Assembly (NCBI GenBank): GCA_029891345.1
Contig: CM057005.1
Coordinates: 67,837,760 to 67,901,759, forward strand
Direction of reading: 5' to 3'
Length of the DNA stretch: 64,000 nucleotides
Source of the DNA: Dryococelus australis
Lineage: Eukaryota > Arthropoda > Insecta > Phasmatodea > Phasmatidae
Below the pieces are notes generated by a model. It did not search any database. It was given only the letters and a program-made list of their open reading frames with translations, and was not told the DNA's origin. This document shows, piece by piece, positions 22,570 to 34,020 of the stretch (positions within the stretch are counted from its first letter, which is position 1; the number at the start of each line of letters is the position of its first letter). A program made the translations under genes and the position numbers.

Positions 22570-22663
22570 GACAGGGGCTTAAGTTAGGCTTTGTTGGCAT
22601 GAGAAGGTATATCCTGAAAGTACAGGGCTTCAGAAAAGTTGGCAGTAACCGGAAATGGACTTG
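22570..22663 (-). mobile_element. MITE family C, right-end fragment
   Basis: GGCATGAGAAGGTATATCC, GGGCTTCAGAAAAGTTGGCA and AGTAACCGGAAATGGACTT match the right end of reverse-oriented C copies (compare 47,930-47,992). The rest is missing. Confidence 0.7.
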
Positions 22664-23067
22664 TTGTAACAAAAGTGCTTTGGTAAAAGTAGTTTAGACA
22701 AGGGAATTCTGGTTTGAACAGATTTCAGGTTTCCATGGGGACATCCACACTGAAATGGTAAATTTGCGAATAATTCCGCGGAGTGGTGTGGAGGGGGCCC
22801 CGCGTGGCCGGAACTCGGTCCCCAGACTGCAAGAGGTGACTGCAGGAGGCCCGGGAGTTTCGCCCCTCCCCGTTTCATGAATTATTCAAGTGGCAGCCCT
22901 GGAGTGGCGCAGTTGGGTTGGGGGGAGAGAGTAGAGGGCGCCCTTCAGTTTAAGCGAGGACCGCGAGAATAGTCGATGCTTTTCCCGGAAACAAGAGAGT
23001 TGCAGGAGTGGAGGTGGAGAATATAGCAGCAATCCCCTCGATAGGCTCGAGTAGAACACCGATACTA
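22664..23067. other. GC-richer stretch without recognised gene
   Basis: GC-rich from about 22,780 to 23,050. Short minus-strand frames here have no recognisable domain. Confidence 0.45.
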
Positions 23068-23301
23068 TAGGCTGTTCATGGTAAAGCGAGCACCTTTGAA
23101 AGCTCTTCATTGGAATAATAGTCAATAAATATAGTTTACTTTAGACTTATAGGTTATTTTCAAGTGCGGTGGAATATACACTATGTGTTTGTTAATTACA
23201 TGGCAATATTTGTGTTTAAAAGTTGTTTAAAGGATAAAAAATGGCTGAAAGGAAAAAGTAATTAGGGCCTCAAATGTGCTCACTTTACCGTGAACAGCCT
23301 A
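23068..23301 (-). mobile_element. MITE family B copy, reverse orientation
   Basis: TAGGCTGTTCATGGTAAAGC at the left and GCTCACTTTACCGTGAACAG at the right enclose the reverse complement of the B core (AATAGTCAATAAATATA, ATGGCAATATTTGTG). A TA stands before the left end. Confidence 0.88.
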
Positions 23302-23398
23302 CATCAGTAGAGGGGTCATACAGTAAAGTGCGCTTACAAGCTGCACTTTATACCAACTTAGTGTCCGAACACTTTTAATAGTGAATTAGTAAACAATA

Positions 23399-23650
23399 CC
23401 GCGGTAGCTGAGCGGTTAGACCGCCCGCCTCCCACCGAATGGGAATACCGGGTTCAATCCCCGGCCGGGCCATTCCCGGGTTTTCGCATGTGGGAGTCGT
23501 GCCGGGCGACGCCGTTGGTATGTGGGTTTTCTCGGGGATCTCCCTTTTCCCCCGCCTTCTCATTACGGCGCTGTTTCATACTTATCTCAATCACCCTCAT
23601 CGGCTCTCAAGACCTTGCTGTTAATAGCCTCATATCGTTACTCACTCTAA
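23399..23650 (+). mobile_element. tRNA-derived SINE, family S1, full head present
   Basis: Head GCGGTAGCTGAGCGGTTAGA, B box GGGTTCAATCCCCGGCC, body TCGGGGATCTCCCTTTTCCC, CACCCTCATCGGCTCTCAAG, ending CGTTACTCACTCT. The head is well kept and could in principle still bind Pol III factors. Confidence 0.92.
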
Positions 23651-23767
23651 GTTGAACACTGTTTATTTAAATATGCAGTTTTGAAATGTTGCTATACTAC
23701 CTCCGAGTTTTAATTGGAGAAGAACAAATTCAAGTTTTGACTGGATGTTTATTTTAGGAGCGCCGCA

Positions 23768-24138
23768 ATTTTGAGTTCGTTTCGCCGCGTCTCATAATTT
23801 CCGCGTAGTATAACTTTTGACTAGGAGAAGCTACGACGCTCGTTTAAGTTTCAATCGACAGCTCTCGTCAAGATCAATCGAGTTCGTGTATAAAAGCATT
23901 TGTGTGGCGTGTTTATGGTGAAACTGTACGAGTTTAATGCAATGAATTAAGAAAACTTTACACAATTTCGGCCTATACTAGGTAAAAAGCCAATTCGAAA
24001 TATTAACATCATATACGGTTAGAAAGAGAAAGAGAAAAAAAAAAACACCAAGGGGTCAGAGTGCGTCAACGAAGGCGTATTCACGCAAAACAAACGACCG
24101 TGTCCCCAACACAGCGAAACCCCATTTTTTCTGCATGA
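23768..24138 (+). repeat. Unclassified interspersed repeat G, copy 1
   Basis: Matches 42,673-42,985 closely in several blocks: GAGTTCGTTTCGCCGCGTCT, CTACGACGCTCGTTTA, CGACAGCTCTCGTCAAGATC and CCGTGTCCCCAACACAGC. It looks like the 5' leader of a transposon or a duplicated host leader. No domain was recognised. Confidence 0.75.
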
Positions 24139-25090
24139 AATAATTCCCTCCATAATGAGTTGTGATTACAGCGGCCTACATAACCACATTAATTTCCATA
24201 TAAGGGAAAGGCCGCATGTAGGTACGAATTTATAACAAGATTACCTAATACCTCACCTTTACACGTACAGTTTTAAACCGCGAAAACAGATCCAGCTGAG
24301 TGAAATTTGACTGCAAACTAGTGAAAATCGTTTAACTGACCGTAATCAGGTAACACCAAAAATTACAGTGGCCTTAATTGATTCTGCAGTGATTTTTTTT
24401 TAGTAAAATACTTTTCATCAAGCCATTCGTTCCCAGTTATCTCACTTATTCACCAGTCTGTATCATTTGATTTATTTAATTTTTATCTAGAGTAGCCTAT
24501 TTGCATTCGGTTTACTGAAATTTCTAATTAGGATTTAGAGTGTAGCGGCATGCATCAATAGACATAATGTATACAAAATACTCAAAACCTACAACCTAAA
24601 TTCTGCGAATAAGCTGTCACATGTTATAACGGTAATTCCATTTGCCAACATTTTTGTAGCACAAAATGACATTAGAAACAAGGACCCCCCCCCTCCCCCA
24701 TTCACTCTCTCTTTCTCTCGCTCTTTATCTATCTGCCTTCCGTCTATTTCCCTAGTAGAACACGCGGGTATGTTCTGACCCACTTTGGTCACCGGCAGTC
24801 GTAGTGCCAAACAGATGCTCATCCTTTTTTGAAGTGATCAATTGGGATTAATTCCAATTAATCACTTCCTGTTTCAGAAAAAGAGTGAGCACCAGCAGTT
24901 TGTGTGTTCTCCTGTCCGAGACACCTTCCCAGGTTAATCATTTTGCACTACGCCTGCCGGTACCAAAATGCGCCAGGACATATCCGCGTGTTCTGCTTTC
25001 CCTCCTCTCGTTTTATCCATAATTTAAGTACAGCTTAAAACAGGTAACTAACATATAAATTATTTTAGATGCAAATTCGAAATAATGTAA
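24139..25090. other. Stretch without recognised gene
   Basis: AT-rich with a CTCTCTTTCTCTCGCTC microsatellite-like run at about 24,704-24,730. Nothing else was recognised. Confidence 0.5.
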
Positions 25091-25690
25091 AACCAAGATG
25101 GCAGGGATGTCTCCCCTAAGGGTTTCGCCTGCCTGCGGCTATTTTGCGCGTTCTGAGGCCTCGAAACGCGTGAGATCGAAGGCCGACTCTTGCTCGCTCA
25201 AGAAATGCCGCATCGCCTCTACGCGCAAGGCGCTTAACTGGCATGCAGCTTTTCCGTCGGCGAATCGCTTTCAACTGACGGACGAAAACAACAGACGGAC
25301 AACTACCGTACGGACGGACGACTGGCGGGGTACGACGGACGGTTGTGAGAGTCCAGCCTACCTGGTCCGCCCAGACGAGGGCAGGGTCCCGTGCATCTAG
25401 TTCTCGAAGTTCTCCTGTTACCAGGTCAACTCGTAGAGTTCTTTTTCCCTCGTGTGGGCGCGAGGGAGGAGCCGCGGCACGGACGACGGCGGAGAGGGGT
25501 TGCAGGCCGACACCAGACACGCCGGGGCAGGGCAGCACGTGACCTGGCCCAGTCTAGTCCCAGACGGGCGGGCGTTGTGTCGTCGACCTCGGGGCCACGT
25601 CGTCTGCCCTCTGCGTCGTCCTTCCTTCACCCCAGACAGTCGCCCGCCAGTCAAGCCACGCGACCACATCTCACACTCACCGACACACAC
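25091..25690. other. CpG-rich island, about 600 bp
   Basis: Strikingly GC- and CpG-rich compared with its flanks. It includes a short R repeat core at 25,190-25,265 and GGACGGACGAC-type runs. Several overlapping open frames on both strands (largest 140 codons, minus) arise from the composition and show no known domain. It could be an unmethylated promoter or 5' leader of a host gene, or part of an unknown element. A family C MITE abuts its right edge. Confidence 0.4.
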
Positions 25691-26055
25691 GTTATACATT
25701 CACTGTTACTTCACACTTTCCTGAAGCCCTGCTGATGTTATCCTTCCCGGATATTACTCCGCCTCGAGCTAACTAAGCTGACCCAAGTCTACCAAATCAC
25801 ACCAAAGGACAACGCACCGAATTCGTGCGCACTCAGTTGTGATATTATTTTGCATGAGAACTATTTCTTACTAGGCACTACCAACACCCATGTTTTCTCA
25901 TTGTTTTTATTCACATTTTTTATAAATCAAATATCATTATTTATAAATAAAATATAGACAATTCTTTAATTCAAAGAAAAATAAGATTATGTAACAAGAG
26001 GTATGAAACTGTTTAGATACATAGCATATTAGGAAATAACTAACAAAGACTAAAG
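25691..26055 (+). mobile_element. MITE family C copy, right end lost
   Basis: Starts CATTCACTGTTACTTCACAC and carries CCTGAAGCCCTGCTGATG, GAATTCGTGCGCACTCAG and TTCTTACTAGGCACTACCAA. Similarity stops near GGAAATAACTAAC, so the right end is missing. Confidence 0.78.
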
Positions 26056-27337
26056 ATGAGGTAGACCACTTATTCGTCTTCTGCACATGTGCCCAACATT
26101 GACCTACCCCAATCCTACACAACTGTCAAATTCACATGGTCAACAGTGATGAACGTGTTTGTTTAAATCTTAATTTTTAAATAACCAGCACTATTATATT
26201 AATAAACTACCTTTACCATTATGAATTTAATCTTAAAGCATTGCAAACTGGTTAGAGGAAAACATCTCTGAACACTTGTTTACAAATCAGTTTTATAACC
26301 TTTTGAGTACCTTTTAACAGTGTTACAAATTCACCGTGTTCGATATTTTCGGAACACTGATTGAACATAAGAAAAAAAAATATTTTTTCTTCCGTCAGTG
26401 CTGCGAGAATAATGACGGCAGTAAATATCTAACAACGTAGAAATATGTTGAAAATTATTATTTGTGTCTTGTCGAGCCAAATATTTCGACAAACCCTTTG
26501 GAAAACGACATATCGAAAATCGGGTAAATATACTGGTTTCATGCACCATTCCTCTAAGTCTGGTTTCCTGACGGATAAGCGTTCACCCCGCAGCTTCGGC
26601 TCCTGCCTATCTAGTGCTTCCCCACCTCCCACTCCTCCCCCCCCCCCCCCGCGCGTTTGTGGCCAAGAAGCGCCGGGGTGATACGGGCGACACGAGTAAA
26701 GAAATAAATACGGGATTTTCTGCGAAAGTCATAAAAGTTAATTGCCGTAAAATATTTTACGTCACCGCAAATATTGAGAGCAAGATAAGTGTTTTGATTG
26801 AAGTAAAAGCATGTAAGATGCAGAAAATTAATGACATAATGTATCAGTTTTGTGAGACGCGGATATAAACCATGTTGATTTAAAGAATGTTTTTACCTGT
26901 CCAGTCAGTTATAAATATTTTAAGAAATGCATGGGAATTTGCGTTTTAGAGTCAAGACCATGAGAATAATGACAGTTGTTGAGATTTTAAGATAACCCAA
27001 AGGAATGTTGTTTCCAGAAAATACACAGATTTAAAAATTAATGAATAAATGTCAGATTACGATTATGTTTTGTGAATACAAGTGATAAAAATTAGAATTT
27101 TTAAAGATGGTAAATCAAATTAACCATTAGATATTAACAGATTAGATATTAAACTAAATGTGGCAAAATACTTTTAAATAAAATTTGCAATACCAAATGC
27201 ATGGCGCCACATTTGTTTTATGCGCATAGTAAATTTTCTTATTCAATATTGTATTTTGATAATGAAACATCAAAGCTTTGAGAGTTAGAGCTGACATGAT
27301 TGTTTCTATGAGTGTTTTTATGATATCAATTTCGTTG
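26056..27337. other. AT-rich stretch without supported gene
   Basis: Contains a C-run near 26,636-26,650. Short open frames (26,445-26,681; 26,614-26,868) have no recognisable domain. Confidence 0.5.
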
Positions 27338-27568
27338 GGCTCGCCTTTTACCAAGGCGAACCGGGTTCAATACCCGGCCGAGTCACCGCATTTTCGCAGG
27401 TGGGAATCGTGCCGGACGATGCAGCTGGTAGGCGGGTTTTTCCTCGGGTATCTCCCGTTTCCCCCGCCCCTTCATTCCGGCGCCGCTCCACATTCCCTTC
27501 GATCACCCTCATCGGCTCTCAAGACCTCGCTATTAAGAGCTGCCCAAATATCTTCACTCACTCTGTAG
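27338..27568 (+). mobile_element. SINE family S1, 5'-truncated
   Basis: Begins inside the tRNA-like head, just before the B box GGGTTCAATACCCGGCC, and runs through GTGCCGGACGATGCAGC, TATCTCCCGTTTCCCCCGCC and CACCCTCATCGGCTCTCAAG to CTTCACTCACTCT. The A box is missing. Confidence 0.9.
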
Positions 27569-27728
27569 GCGGAAGCCTTGACTTGTACACTCGGCATGCT
27601 ATGCACTCTCCGTGAGAATACGGAAGAGACCAAGGTGGGCGTGTTCGTCGTCCCGGGACAAGGAAAGAAAGTCTGTCGGGAAGAGGGCCATTTAAAAGCT
27701 GCGAACGTTCCGAAAGTTCTATGACTTA

Positions 27729-28145
27729 TAGGCTGTTCACGGTAAAATGAGCACTTTTAAAAGCCCTGCTTAAGGTCTACTTGCATGCACGTTGTGTATT
27801 CTTCCGCCTTATGTAAAATTAACAATGCCATGGACCTCATCACTTTATTCATGCGTTCAAGTAAAATCCTGAAATTTTTAGAAAAGAAAATATTATACAA
27901 ATCGGCTAATTTTCACACTTCGAAGCATTAAAAAATCAGAAAGAGAAAGAAATAATTTAATATCACAAATGGTTGCCTAATATTTTCTATTCGACGTTAA
28001 GATATGGAACTATTTTCCATCTATCGTTACCAACTTTGCAGGGCGAATGTCACTCAGTGCGCCCATTAAAATGTATGCGTTCAGGGGCAGTGACTTTTGT
28101 CTATGGTTCAACTGAAAAGAGCTCAGTTGATCGCGAACAGCCTGT
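27729..28145 (-). mobile_element. MITE family A copy, reverse orientation
   Basis: TAGGCTGTTCACGGTAAAAT at the left and AGTTGATCGCGAACAGCCT at the right bracket the reverse A body (ATCACAAATGGTTGCCTAA, GTTACCAACTTTGCAGGGCG). TA stands at the left flank. Confidence 0.9.
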
Positions 28146-28458
28146 AACAAGAGTAATTGTCGGGTGCTGGCGGCGCGGAGTAGTTACATGCGCTGGGAGA
28201 ACAGGTAGGACGGCACCGCCTTCCTTTCATTGCAGCCAGTGGTTAGTGTTTCACGGGTGCGAAGGAAACAGCTGACACCTCATTATGTTCACTTGTAGTT
28301 GTGAGACGCCGCCCAATGTTCGTGCACTTCCTTCAGTTATCTCCAGCGACTAAGTGCACGATGGTCCTTTTTTTTTTTTTCCCCCTGGCGAGCCACCAAA
28401 TCCCGCTACGTCAACGTGAGCACCTTCACAGTTCTGTCTGCCCTCCGGCATGCATGTT
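28146..28458. other. Stretch between two family A copies
   Basis: GC-richer with a poly-T tract near 28,369. No feature was recognised. Confidence 0.5.
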
Positions 28459-28860
28459 AAAGACTGTTCACGATTAAGTGAGCACTTTTGAAGACAACCT
28501 TGGTAAAAAGTCACTGTTCCTACCTGCACTGAGTGACTTTCGTTCAATAAAGTTGGTAACGATGGAGGGGAAGTAGTTTCATATCTTAACGTCGAATAGG
28601 AAATATTAGGCAACCATTTGTGATATTAAATTATTTCTTTCACTTTATGTTTTTTTTAATCCATCGGAATGTAAAAATGACCATATTTTAAAAACATTTA
28701 CTTTTCCAATAATTCAACAGTTTCAACTGATCGACGCATGCATAAAGTGATGAGGCCCATGACAATGTTAATCTACATTAGGCGGAAGAATACACAACAT
28801 GCAAACAAGCAGATCTTAAGCAGGGCTTTCAGAAGTGCTAATTTTACCGTGAATAGCCTA
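28459..28860 (+). mobile_element. MITE family A copy
   Basis: AGACTGTTCACGATTAAGTG at the left, AATAAAGTTGGTAACGATGG and GCGGAAGAATACACAAC internally, CATTTTACCGTGAATAGCC at the right, followed by TA. Confidence 0.9.
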
Positions 28861-29683
28861 TAGTAGCTAAGATGGTTGGAGAATGGGATGTGTCTCAGGG
28901 CAAGCCCTTTACGTCTTAGGTCGGGTTTATTATGGTAAAATGGACGCATGCATCGCGGCTATAGCAGGGTTGTCTGGTGCCATGGCCGCAATTGTAGCCA
29001 TGGACACATCTCCGAAAGAAGAAGGGTCTATATGGAAGAGCATAGCCAACCAGGCAAAGCGGAGAGAGCTGTGGAAAATCTATGCGACAGTTGCGGAGGA
29101 TTAAATTAATTTCCTTTGACTGGATTGGGGCTGGAGAAAGTAGGGCGAGTAGTTAGTTAGCGAAGATATAGACTTCTGGATGTCTCCCGTGCGTGGATTT
29201 ATATAAACACTGTTAAAACCCAGGTGCACAGGCACACACACGTTGAGGTAGGTGGGGGGGGGGGGGAGCATGCTTTGGGGGCTAAAAAAAACTCCCACAA
29301 AAAGTATCAAACGTGAAATTAAATCCAAGAGCATTCAGCTATGTAACACATTTTCACCAATCCCATGCCAATATTGTTCAAGAGGAGCAAGAAATTTTAT
29401 ACTTCGGCGGATGAGTACTGCAAGTGCGTCGATGGCTAATGCCTTTTACACGATACCGTGAAACTTCTAGCTAGTCTGAACACTCATTGCAAAATATTTG
29501 CAAATAGCAATGGGATTATTTAAGTTCTGCCTTAAACCTCCCCTGCCGCCGAAAGAATTCGCGAACTACTCGGTGTTCTCCGCACAAACTCCGAATCAAA
29601 TGCAGATGTGACTTAGAAGTACTCTTGTTTGAAATTTTACCTGCGCTCAAAAAAATTCCCTAATTATGCCTTACTATAATCCA
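28861..29683. other. Stretch with one small open frame of unknown status
   Basis: A 74-codon plus-strand frame at 28,883-29,104 has balanced composition. From an internal Met it reads MDACIAAIAGLSGAMAAIVA, then a Lys/Glu-rich part with WKSIANQAKRRELW. It could be the N-terminal end of a transposase, but there is no diagnostic motif. A run of G lies near 29,254-29,266. Confidence 0.35.
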
Positions 29684-30097
29684 TTCACGGTTACTTCACA
29701 CTTTTCTGAAGCCCTGCTAAAGTTCTACTTCCATGATATTCCTCCGCCTCGTATGCAAACTAAGTTATGCAAAATTGCACTTGTGGACGACAGGCTGAAT
29801 TCGTGTGCACTCAGTGGTAATGGCCGTTTGCATGAGAACTATTTATAACTACGTGCTACCAACACACATGCTTTATCACTGTTTTCCTTCGTTTTTACTA
29901 TAAATAAATTATTAGAATTTATAAATAAATTAAAGGTAAAACTTCAATTGAAGGGAAAATAAGATACCTTTTTGTTAACAGAGGTATGAAACGCTTGCGA
30001 TACATGGCACATGTAGGGAATAACTAAACACGTCATACATGGAGTGATTTTTCAAGGGGTTGATTAAAAAATTGTGACTAAACCGCGAATAGACTAT
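29684..30097 (+). mobile_element. MITE family C copy, complete
   Basis: ATAATCCATTCACGGTTACT at the left and ACTAAACCGCGAATAGACTA at the right. Body blocks are CTGAAGCCCTGCTAAAGTTC, GAATTCGTGTGCACTCAG and ACACGTCATACATGGAGTGA. This is a good reference for family C. Confidence 0.88.
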
Positions 30098-30789
30098 ATA
30101 GTATCTGTGATCAAATTGATGACTCCCTGAGGAAAGGGGGAGGTAGCAGTTAGCACCTAACCACCAAGTTAAACTACGGTGAATAGGTTGAAGTTTTCAA
30201 GGTTGGCCAATTTACAAATTCAGGTCTCAATAGGGTCGAAATTTTATCTCGTGATAGCATTCTAACATTGTTGCCAAAAATATATCTTGCAGGCTCTTAG
30301 TGATACAGTGGTATTGCTATGCTGTTTAATTTCTGTGCAGATTCGCTGTCTCACACGAATTAGTAACGAACTGATGGAGACGATTTCAATTGTGTACGAT
30401 AGTTACAAATGGCATTGCACATGTAATTTTCCTTAGAATCTTCTTCACTCGATAATCTATACATAGAGTCGTGATGAAAAACAATATTTTAAATACATAA
30501 ACATATTATTTTAGTAAAATAACGTCGTTACGGCAATTAAGTTTTTTTTTTATATTTACACCTCGACGCTAATAATTTCTTTTTTTTTTTTATTTCTAAA
30601 AAGCTATACTCCTAATAATTTGGACATCTGATTCCTAGTCTTTGTACCGGAATATGTATCCGTGAAGCATGAAGGGCATTGTGGAACGAAGTGGCTTCAA
30701 GGACAGTAAACTAAACAAACAGCACTTTTTTTTGTGCATCTACCGTACCAAATGCACAGATGGAACATTCATAATCCGGCTTCCTGTAG
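30098..30789. other. AT-rich stretch without recognised feature
   Basis: Poly-T tracts near 30,541 and 30,580. Nothing else was recognised. Confidence 0.5.
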
Positions 30790-31095
30790 ATACAAAGTTT
30801 TATATATTTTTTTGGTGAATTCGCAAATTCGAAAGTCCCGCGATTCTCACACTGCGGAAAAGAGAGAAGTAAGTCGGTCCTGACTACATTATAAGGAAAA
30901 CTTGAGAACGCTGGAAGTATTTTGGAAGTACTGCATTTTGTTTTATATTCATAAATTTCCCAGAGTTAATAAGCCTATAGGTTGGCAGTACCGTACAGTA
31001 TTAGAAGAGCGTACCGTACAAAGTGTGAGTCTTTTTAATTTTGCTTTATGGTTAATACTAAATATGTAAAAATAATTATTTATTTAACGTCATGG

Positions 31096-31164
<69 letters not shown>

Positions 31165-31397
31165 TTTGTACGGTATATATACGGTACGCTCTTCTAATAC
31201 CGTACCTATAGGCTTATTACCTCTGGGAAATTTATGAATATAAAACAAAAATGCAGTACTTCCGAAATACTTTCAGCGTTCTCGAGTTTTCCTGATAGTG
31301 TAGTCAGGACCGACTTACTTCTCTCTTTTCCGCAGTGTGAGAATCGCGGGACTTTTGTATTTGCGAATTCTCCAAAAAAAATTTAAAACTTTGTGTA
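30790..31397. repeat. Large inverted repeat (foldback) around a (TA)n tract
   Basis: The left arm (about 30,790-31,020) and right arm (about 31,166-31,397) are reverse complements with high identity. Examples are TCCCGCGATTCTCACACTGC against GCAGTGTGAGAATCGCGGGA, and AGAGCGTACCGT against ACGGTACGCTCT. The spacer of about 145 bp contains the (TA)n. The arms hold no recognisable gene. It could be a foldback transposon or a hairpin-forming inverted duplication. Confidence 0.88.
31098..31161. repeat. (TA)n microsatellite in foldback loop
   Basis: About 31 uninterrupted TA units at the centre of the inverted repeat. Its length may be unreliable in assemblies. Confidence 0.95.
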
Positions 31398-32618
31398 TAT
31401 TATATATATATAATAAAATATATAATATATAATAAAATACACCATACAAAATTGTAGGTCATTATACACCTGTATACCGGTTCCCGTAAATATTAAATAA
31501 TTAGAAACCTGAAGAATTCGCGCATTCGTTTTGGGTCAAACTAGAATTCAAAAACTCGTTTGTTCACGTCACTACTGAAATTGGTTCACGCGTTATTTGT
31601 CACCTACTGAAGAAGCCTGAACGAATAAGAAACACGCACACAACGAAACACAGGCCCAACCATCGCCTTCCGCTGTGACAGCAAGCAACCAATGATTAAT
31701 TATATTTGCGTTATTGTACGCAGGACTGTGCAGTCTAGCCTGCAGGTTATTCAACTCGCGAATTTTTCCGGTCTCTAGAAATAAACTTTCCCTACCAGGA
31801 AAATGTTTTTCTCGTTCTATTTCGCGGGTTTTGCACTTTGATATAAACATATTAAATGCTAGTAAACGTCCATATTAACAGCTGTATTACGCAGGGCCTC
31901 TATCCATACGCATATCTATGGCATGTTTTCTCCAAGCATAATCCTAATTCAGATGTAAATGCCTCTAAATGCAGAATCCGCAGTCTTTACCACGAGACAC
32001 CTGCAAATTGTGACTAACAAATGTATTAACTTACAATGACGGTACTGATATTATTACTTAGAACCAAGAAAATATGAATTTATGTTTTACCTGCTCATCA
32101 CGCGAGGTATAGCTCACGGCACTGCACAAAGGTGTGTTCATTGCAGAGCAGCGCAGCTGCCATCTACCGTTTCCAGAGTACAAGACGAGAAATAAGACTG
32201 GGAGGAAAAAAAATGCGAGCAGCAGCTGTGATAAATGATACTAGAAAGGTATCAACAGTGACACAGTTTCTCTGATACAAGGCGAGTGTCGTAGCAACAC
32301 TGTTTATGCTCACAAACACAATTACATTGTCAGTTACTCTGCGAACTGCGACGCGGCATTTAGGTTGCCAACACAACGTACTGTAGAGTAAGTTGGAGAA
32401 GGCAAACTAATAAACAATCAGTGTCTACACTGCAAAAAAAAAATCTAGTGAAGCTAACACCAGACGAGTTTTACTTTCGCTCATACACTGCTCCGCATTA
32501 CCACAGTCGATATGAAAAAAAAAAGAAGGAAAAGAAATCTAGAGCAACATGCAGAGAAAGATGAAACAAAGCGAAAAAATTGAGCGTGGTTAAGTTGAGG
32601 AACGGTGTAATTACTTAC
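31398..32618. other. Stretch without recognised gene
   Basis: AT-rich near the foldback, then of mixed composition. The 85-codon minus frame at 31,593-31,850 and the 70-codon minus frame at 32,164-32,376 lack recognisable domains. A weak exon-like segment at 32,091-32,121 (minus) is discussed among the rejected items. Confidence 0.45.
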
Positions 32619-32648
32619 CTGTTCATTGAAGGTCCCTAAAGGCGGCAG
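32619..32648 (-). CDS. Candidate 30-nt microexon of an unknown host gene
   Basis: On the minus strand a pyrimidine-rich tract ending TTCTTTCTTTTACAG is followed by 30 nt and then GTAAGTAATTAC. Both splice sites are close to consensus. The 30 nt are divisible by three, and only one frame is open, reading LPPLGTFNEQ. Such microexons occur in long, alternatively spliced insect genes, so this part of the window may be an intron of a large minus-strand gene. No flanking exon was identified and the gene cannot be named. Confidence 0.5.
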
Positions 32649-32736
32649 CTGTAAAAGAAAGAAAAATAGAGATGTAAAATACCATTAGTCAACTGTCAAC
32701 ACGGAATACAAAGACCTACCAGCACACGCAAAAGGC

Positions 32737-32781
32737 CAGACACACACACCCACACACACACACACGCACGCACGCACGCAC
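32737..32781. repeat. CA/CACG microsatellite
   Basis: A run of CA dinucleotides followed by CGCA tetranucleotides, next to the microexon candidate. Confidence 0.9.
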
Positions 32782-33169
32782 AGGACACAACATCTGATAA
32801 ACATACCCATTGTTCAGAGCCAGCTCTAAGAAATAAACAAACCGGATACAACATTCTGTACCGACATGACAAAAAGCTCTTGTCTCTGTCTTATCGTTAT
32901 ATTGCAGGTAAACTAGCTGCACATAAAAGTTCTTTCGGAACATGGACCTTGCTTTCAAACGTACGAGGAAAACGAAGTCGAGTAATCAGATCGTTACGCA
33001 CTAAACTAAGGGAAATGAATCTTTTTCAAATGCTCGGGAAAAGTACACACCAAGCGAACGTTGACCTGTTCGGGCCCCGAATTAATTTATGGGCTCAAGT
33101 CGTGAAATATTTCGACGTGTACTGTACTTATGTCCGGAGTGCTTCTTAGAACCAGTAAGCACTCTGTGT
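32782..33169. other. Stretch without supported gene
   Basis: An 89-codon plus frame at 32,880-33,149 has fairly balanced composition but no domain I recognise and no splice context. It is left unassigned. Confidence 0.4.
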
Positions 33170-34020
33170 TAAAACCTTTCACTGTAAACTGAGCATTTTT
33201 TTTTTTTAATCATCCTGTGAAGAGAATTACCACCCCTATGAGCTGTTCAAAGAAAAATGAGTACTTTTGAAAGGGCTGCTTAAGATATACTTGAATGCAC
33301 ATTGTGTATTATTCCGCCTTATGCAAAATTAACATTGCCATGGGCCTCGTCACTTTATTCATGCGTCTGTCAAGTGCAACTGTGAAATTATCACAAAAGA
33401 AAATGTTCTGCAAATCTGCTAATTTCTACAATTCGATGCATTAAAAAAAAAAAAAAACAGAAAGTGAAAGAAATAATATAAGTTATCACAGATGGTTACC
33501 TGGCACTTTTTATTCGACGTTAAGATATGGAACTACTTTCCCTCCATCGTTACCAAATTTACTGGGCGCATGTCACTCAGTTTGCCCGTTAAAATATATA
33601 CAGGTAGAGATAGTGATTTTTTTCTAAGGTTGATTTCAAAGGTGCTCACTTTATAGTGAACAGCCTTTAACAGTATGTATTTTAACGGATACACTGAGTG
33701 GCATGTTCCCAGTTAATGTTGTCACCGAAATACGAAAAGTAGTCCCATCTATTTTCGTCGTATTCCAAGTGTAAATTTCACATTTGTGGACACTGAATTT
33801 TTTAAACATAATTTTCTATTTTTTTTTTACGCTGATCAGACTAAGAACTAGCGTATTGTTAACGTAGTTGCATTCCTAACAGTTTCATAAATGGCGATTG
33901 AGCAAAGTGAGAGGGTCAGTAGCAAAGGTAATTTTACATCTGACGGAAGGATACAAAATGGGCATAGCAATAGATCTAGGGCAGGGCTTCCAAAAGTGCT
34001 CCCATAACCATGAGCATACT
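33170..34020 (+). mobile_element. Old MITE family A copy, interrupted by another A copy
   Basis: The left piece (33,170-33,238) is a worn A head (CACTGTAAACTGAGCATT ending near ACCACCCCTATG). The right piece (33,668-34,020) continues with ATTTTAACGGATACACTGAG and runs to GCTTCCAAAAGTGCTCCCAT. The reverse-oriented copy 33,239-33,667 sits between them. Confidence 0.7.
33239..33667 (-). mobile_element. MITE family A copy nested in another A copy
   Basis: AGCTGTTCAAAGAAAAATGA at the left and TTATAGTGAACAGCCTTT at the right. The internal blocks ATGCAAAATTAACATTGCC, CATGCGTCTGTCAAGTG and GTTACCAAATTTACTGGGCG are the reverse A body. Confidence 0.85.

Noticed and set aside
23399-23475. tRNA gene (clear A and B boxes)
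   Set aside because: It continues without a break into the S1 SINE body that recurs at 6,964, 27,338 and elsewhere, so it is a SINE head.
25116-25538. 140-codon minus-strand frame in the CpG-rich island
   Set aside because: Several overlapping frames on both strands are open here because stop codons are rare in GC-rich DNA. No family pattern was seen.
28883-29104. Intact small gene or Harbinger transposase N-terminus
   Set aside because: The reading is protein-like but lacks any diagnostic motif, and no catalytic part follows nearby.
32091-32121. Second exon (minus) downstream of the microexon
   Set aside because: Its borders (TTTGTGCAG and GAGCAG/GTAAAACA) look splice-like, but its open frame (AVSYTSRDEQ) is not in phase with the microexon and the pyrimidine tract is weak.
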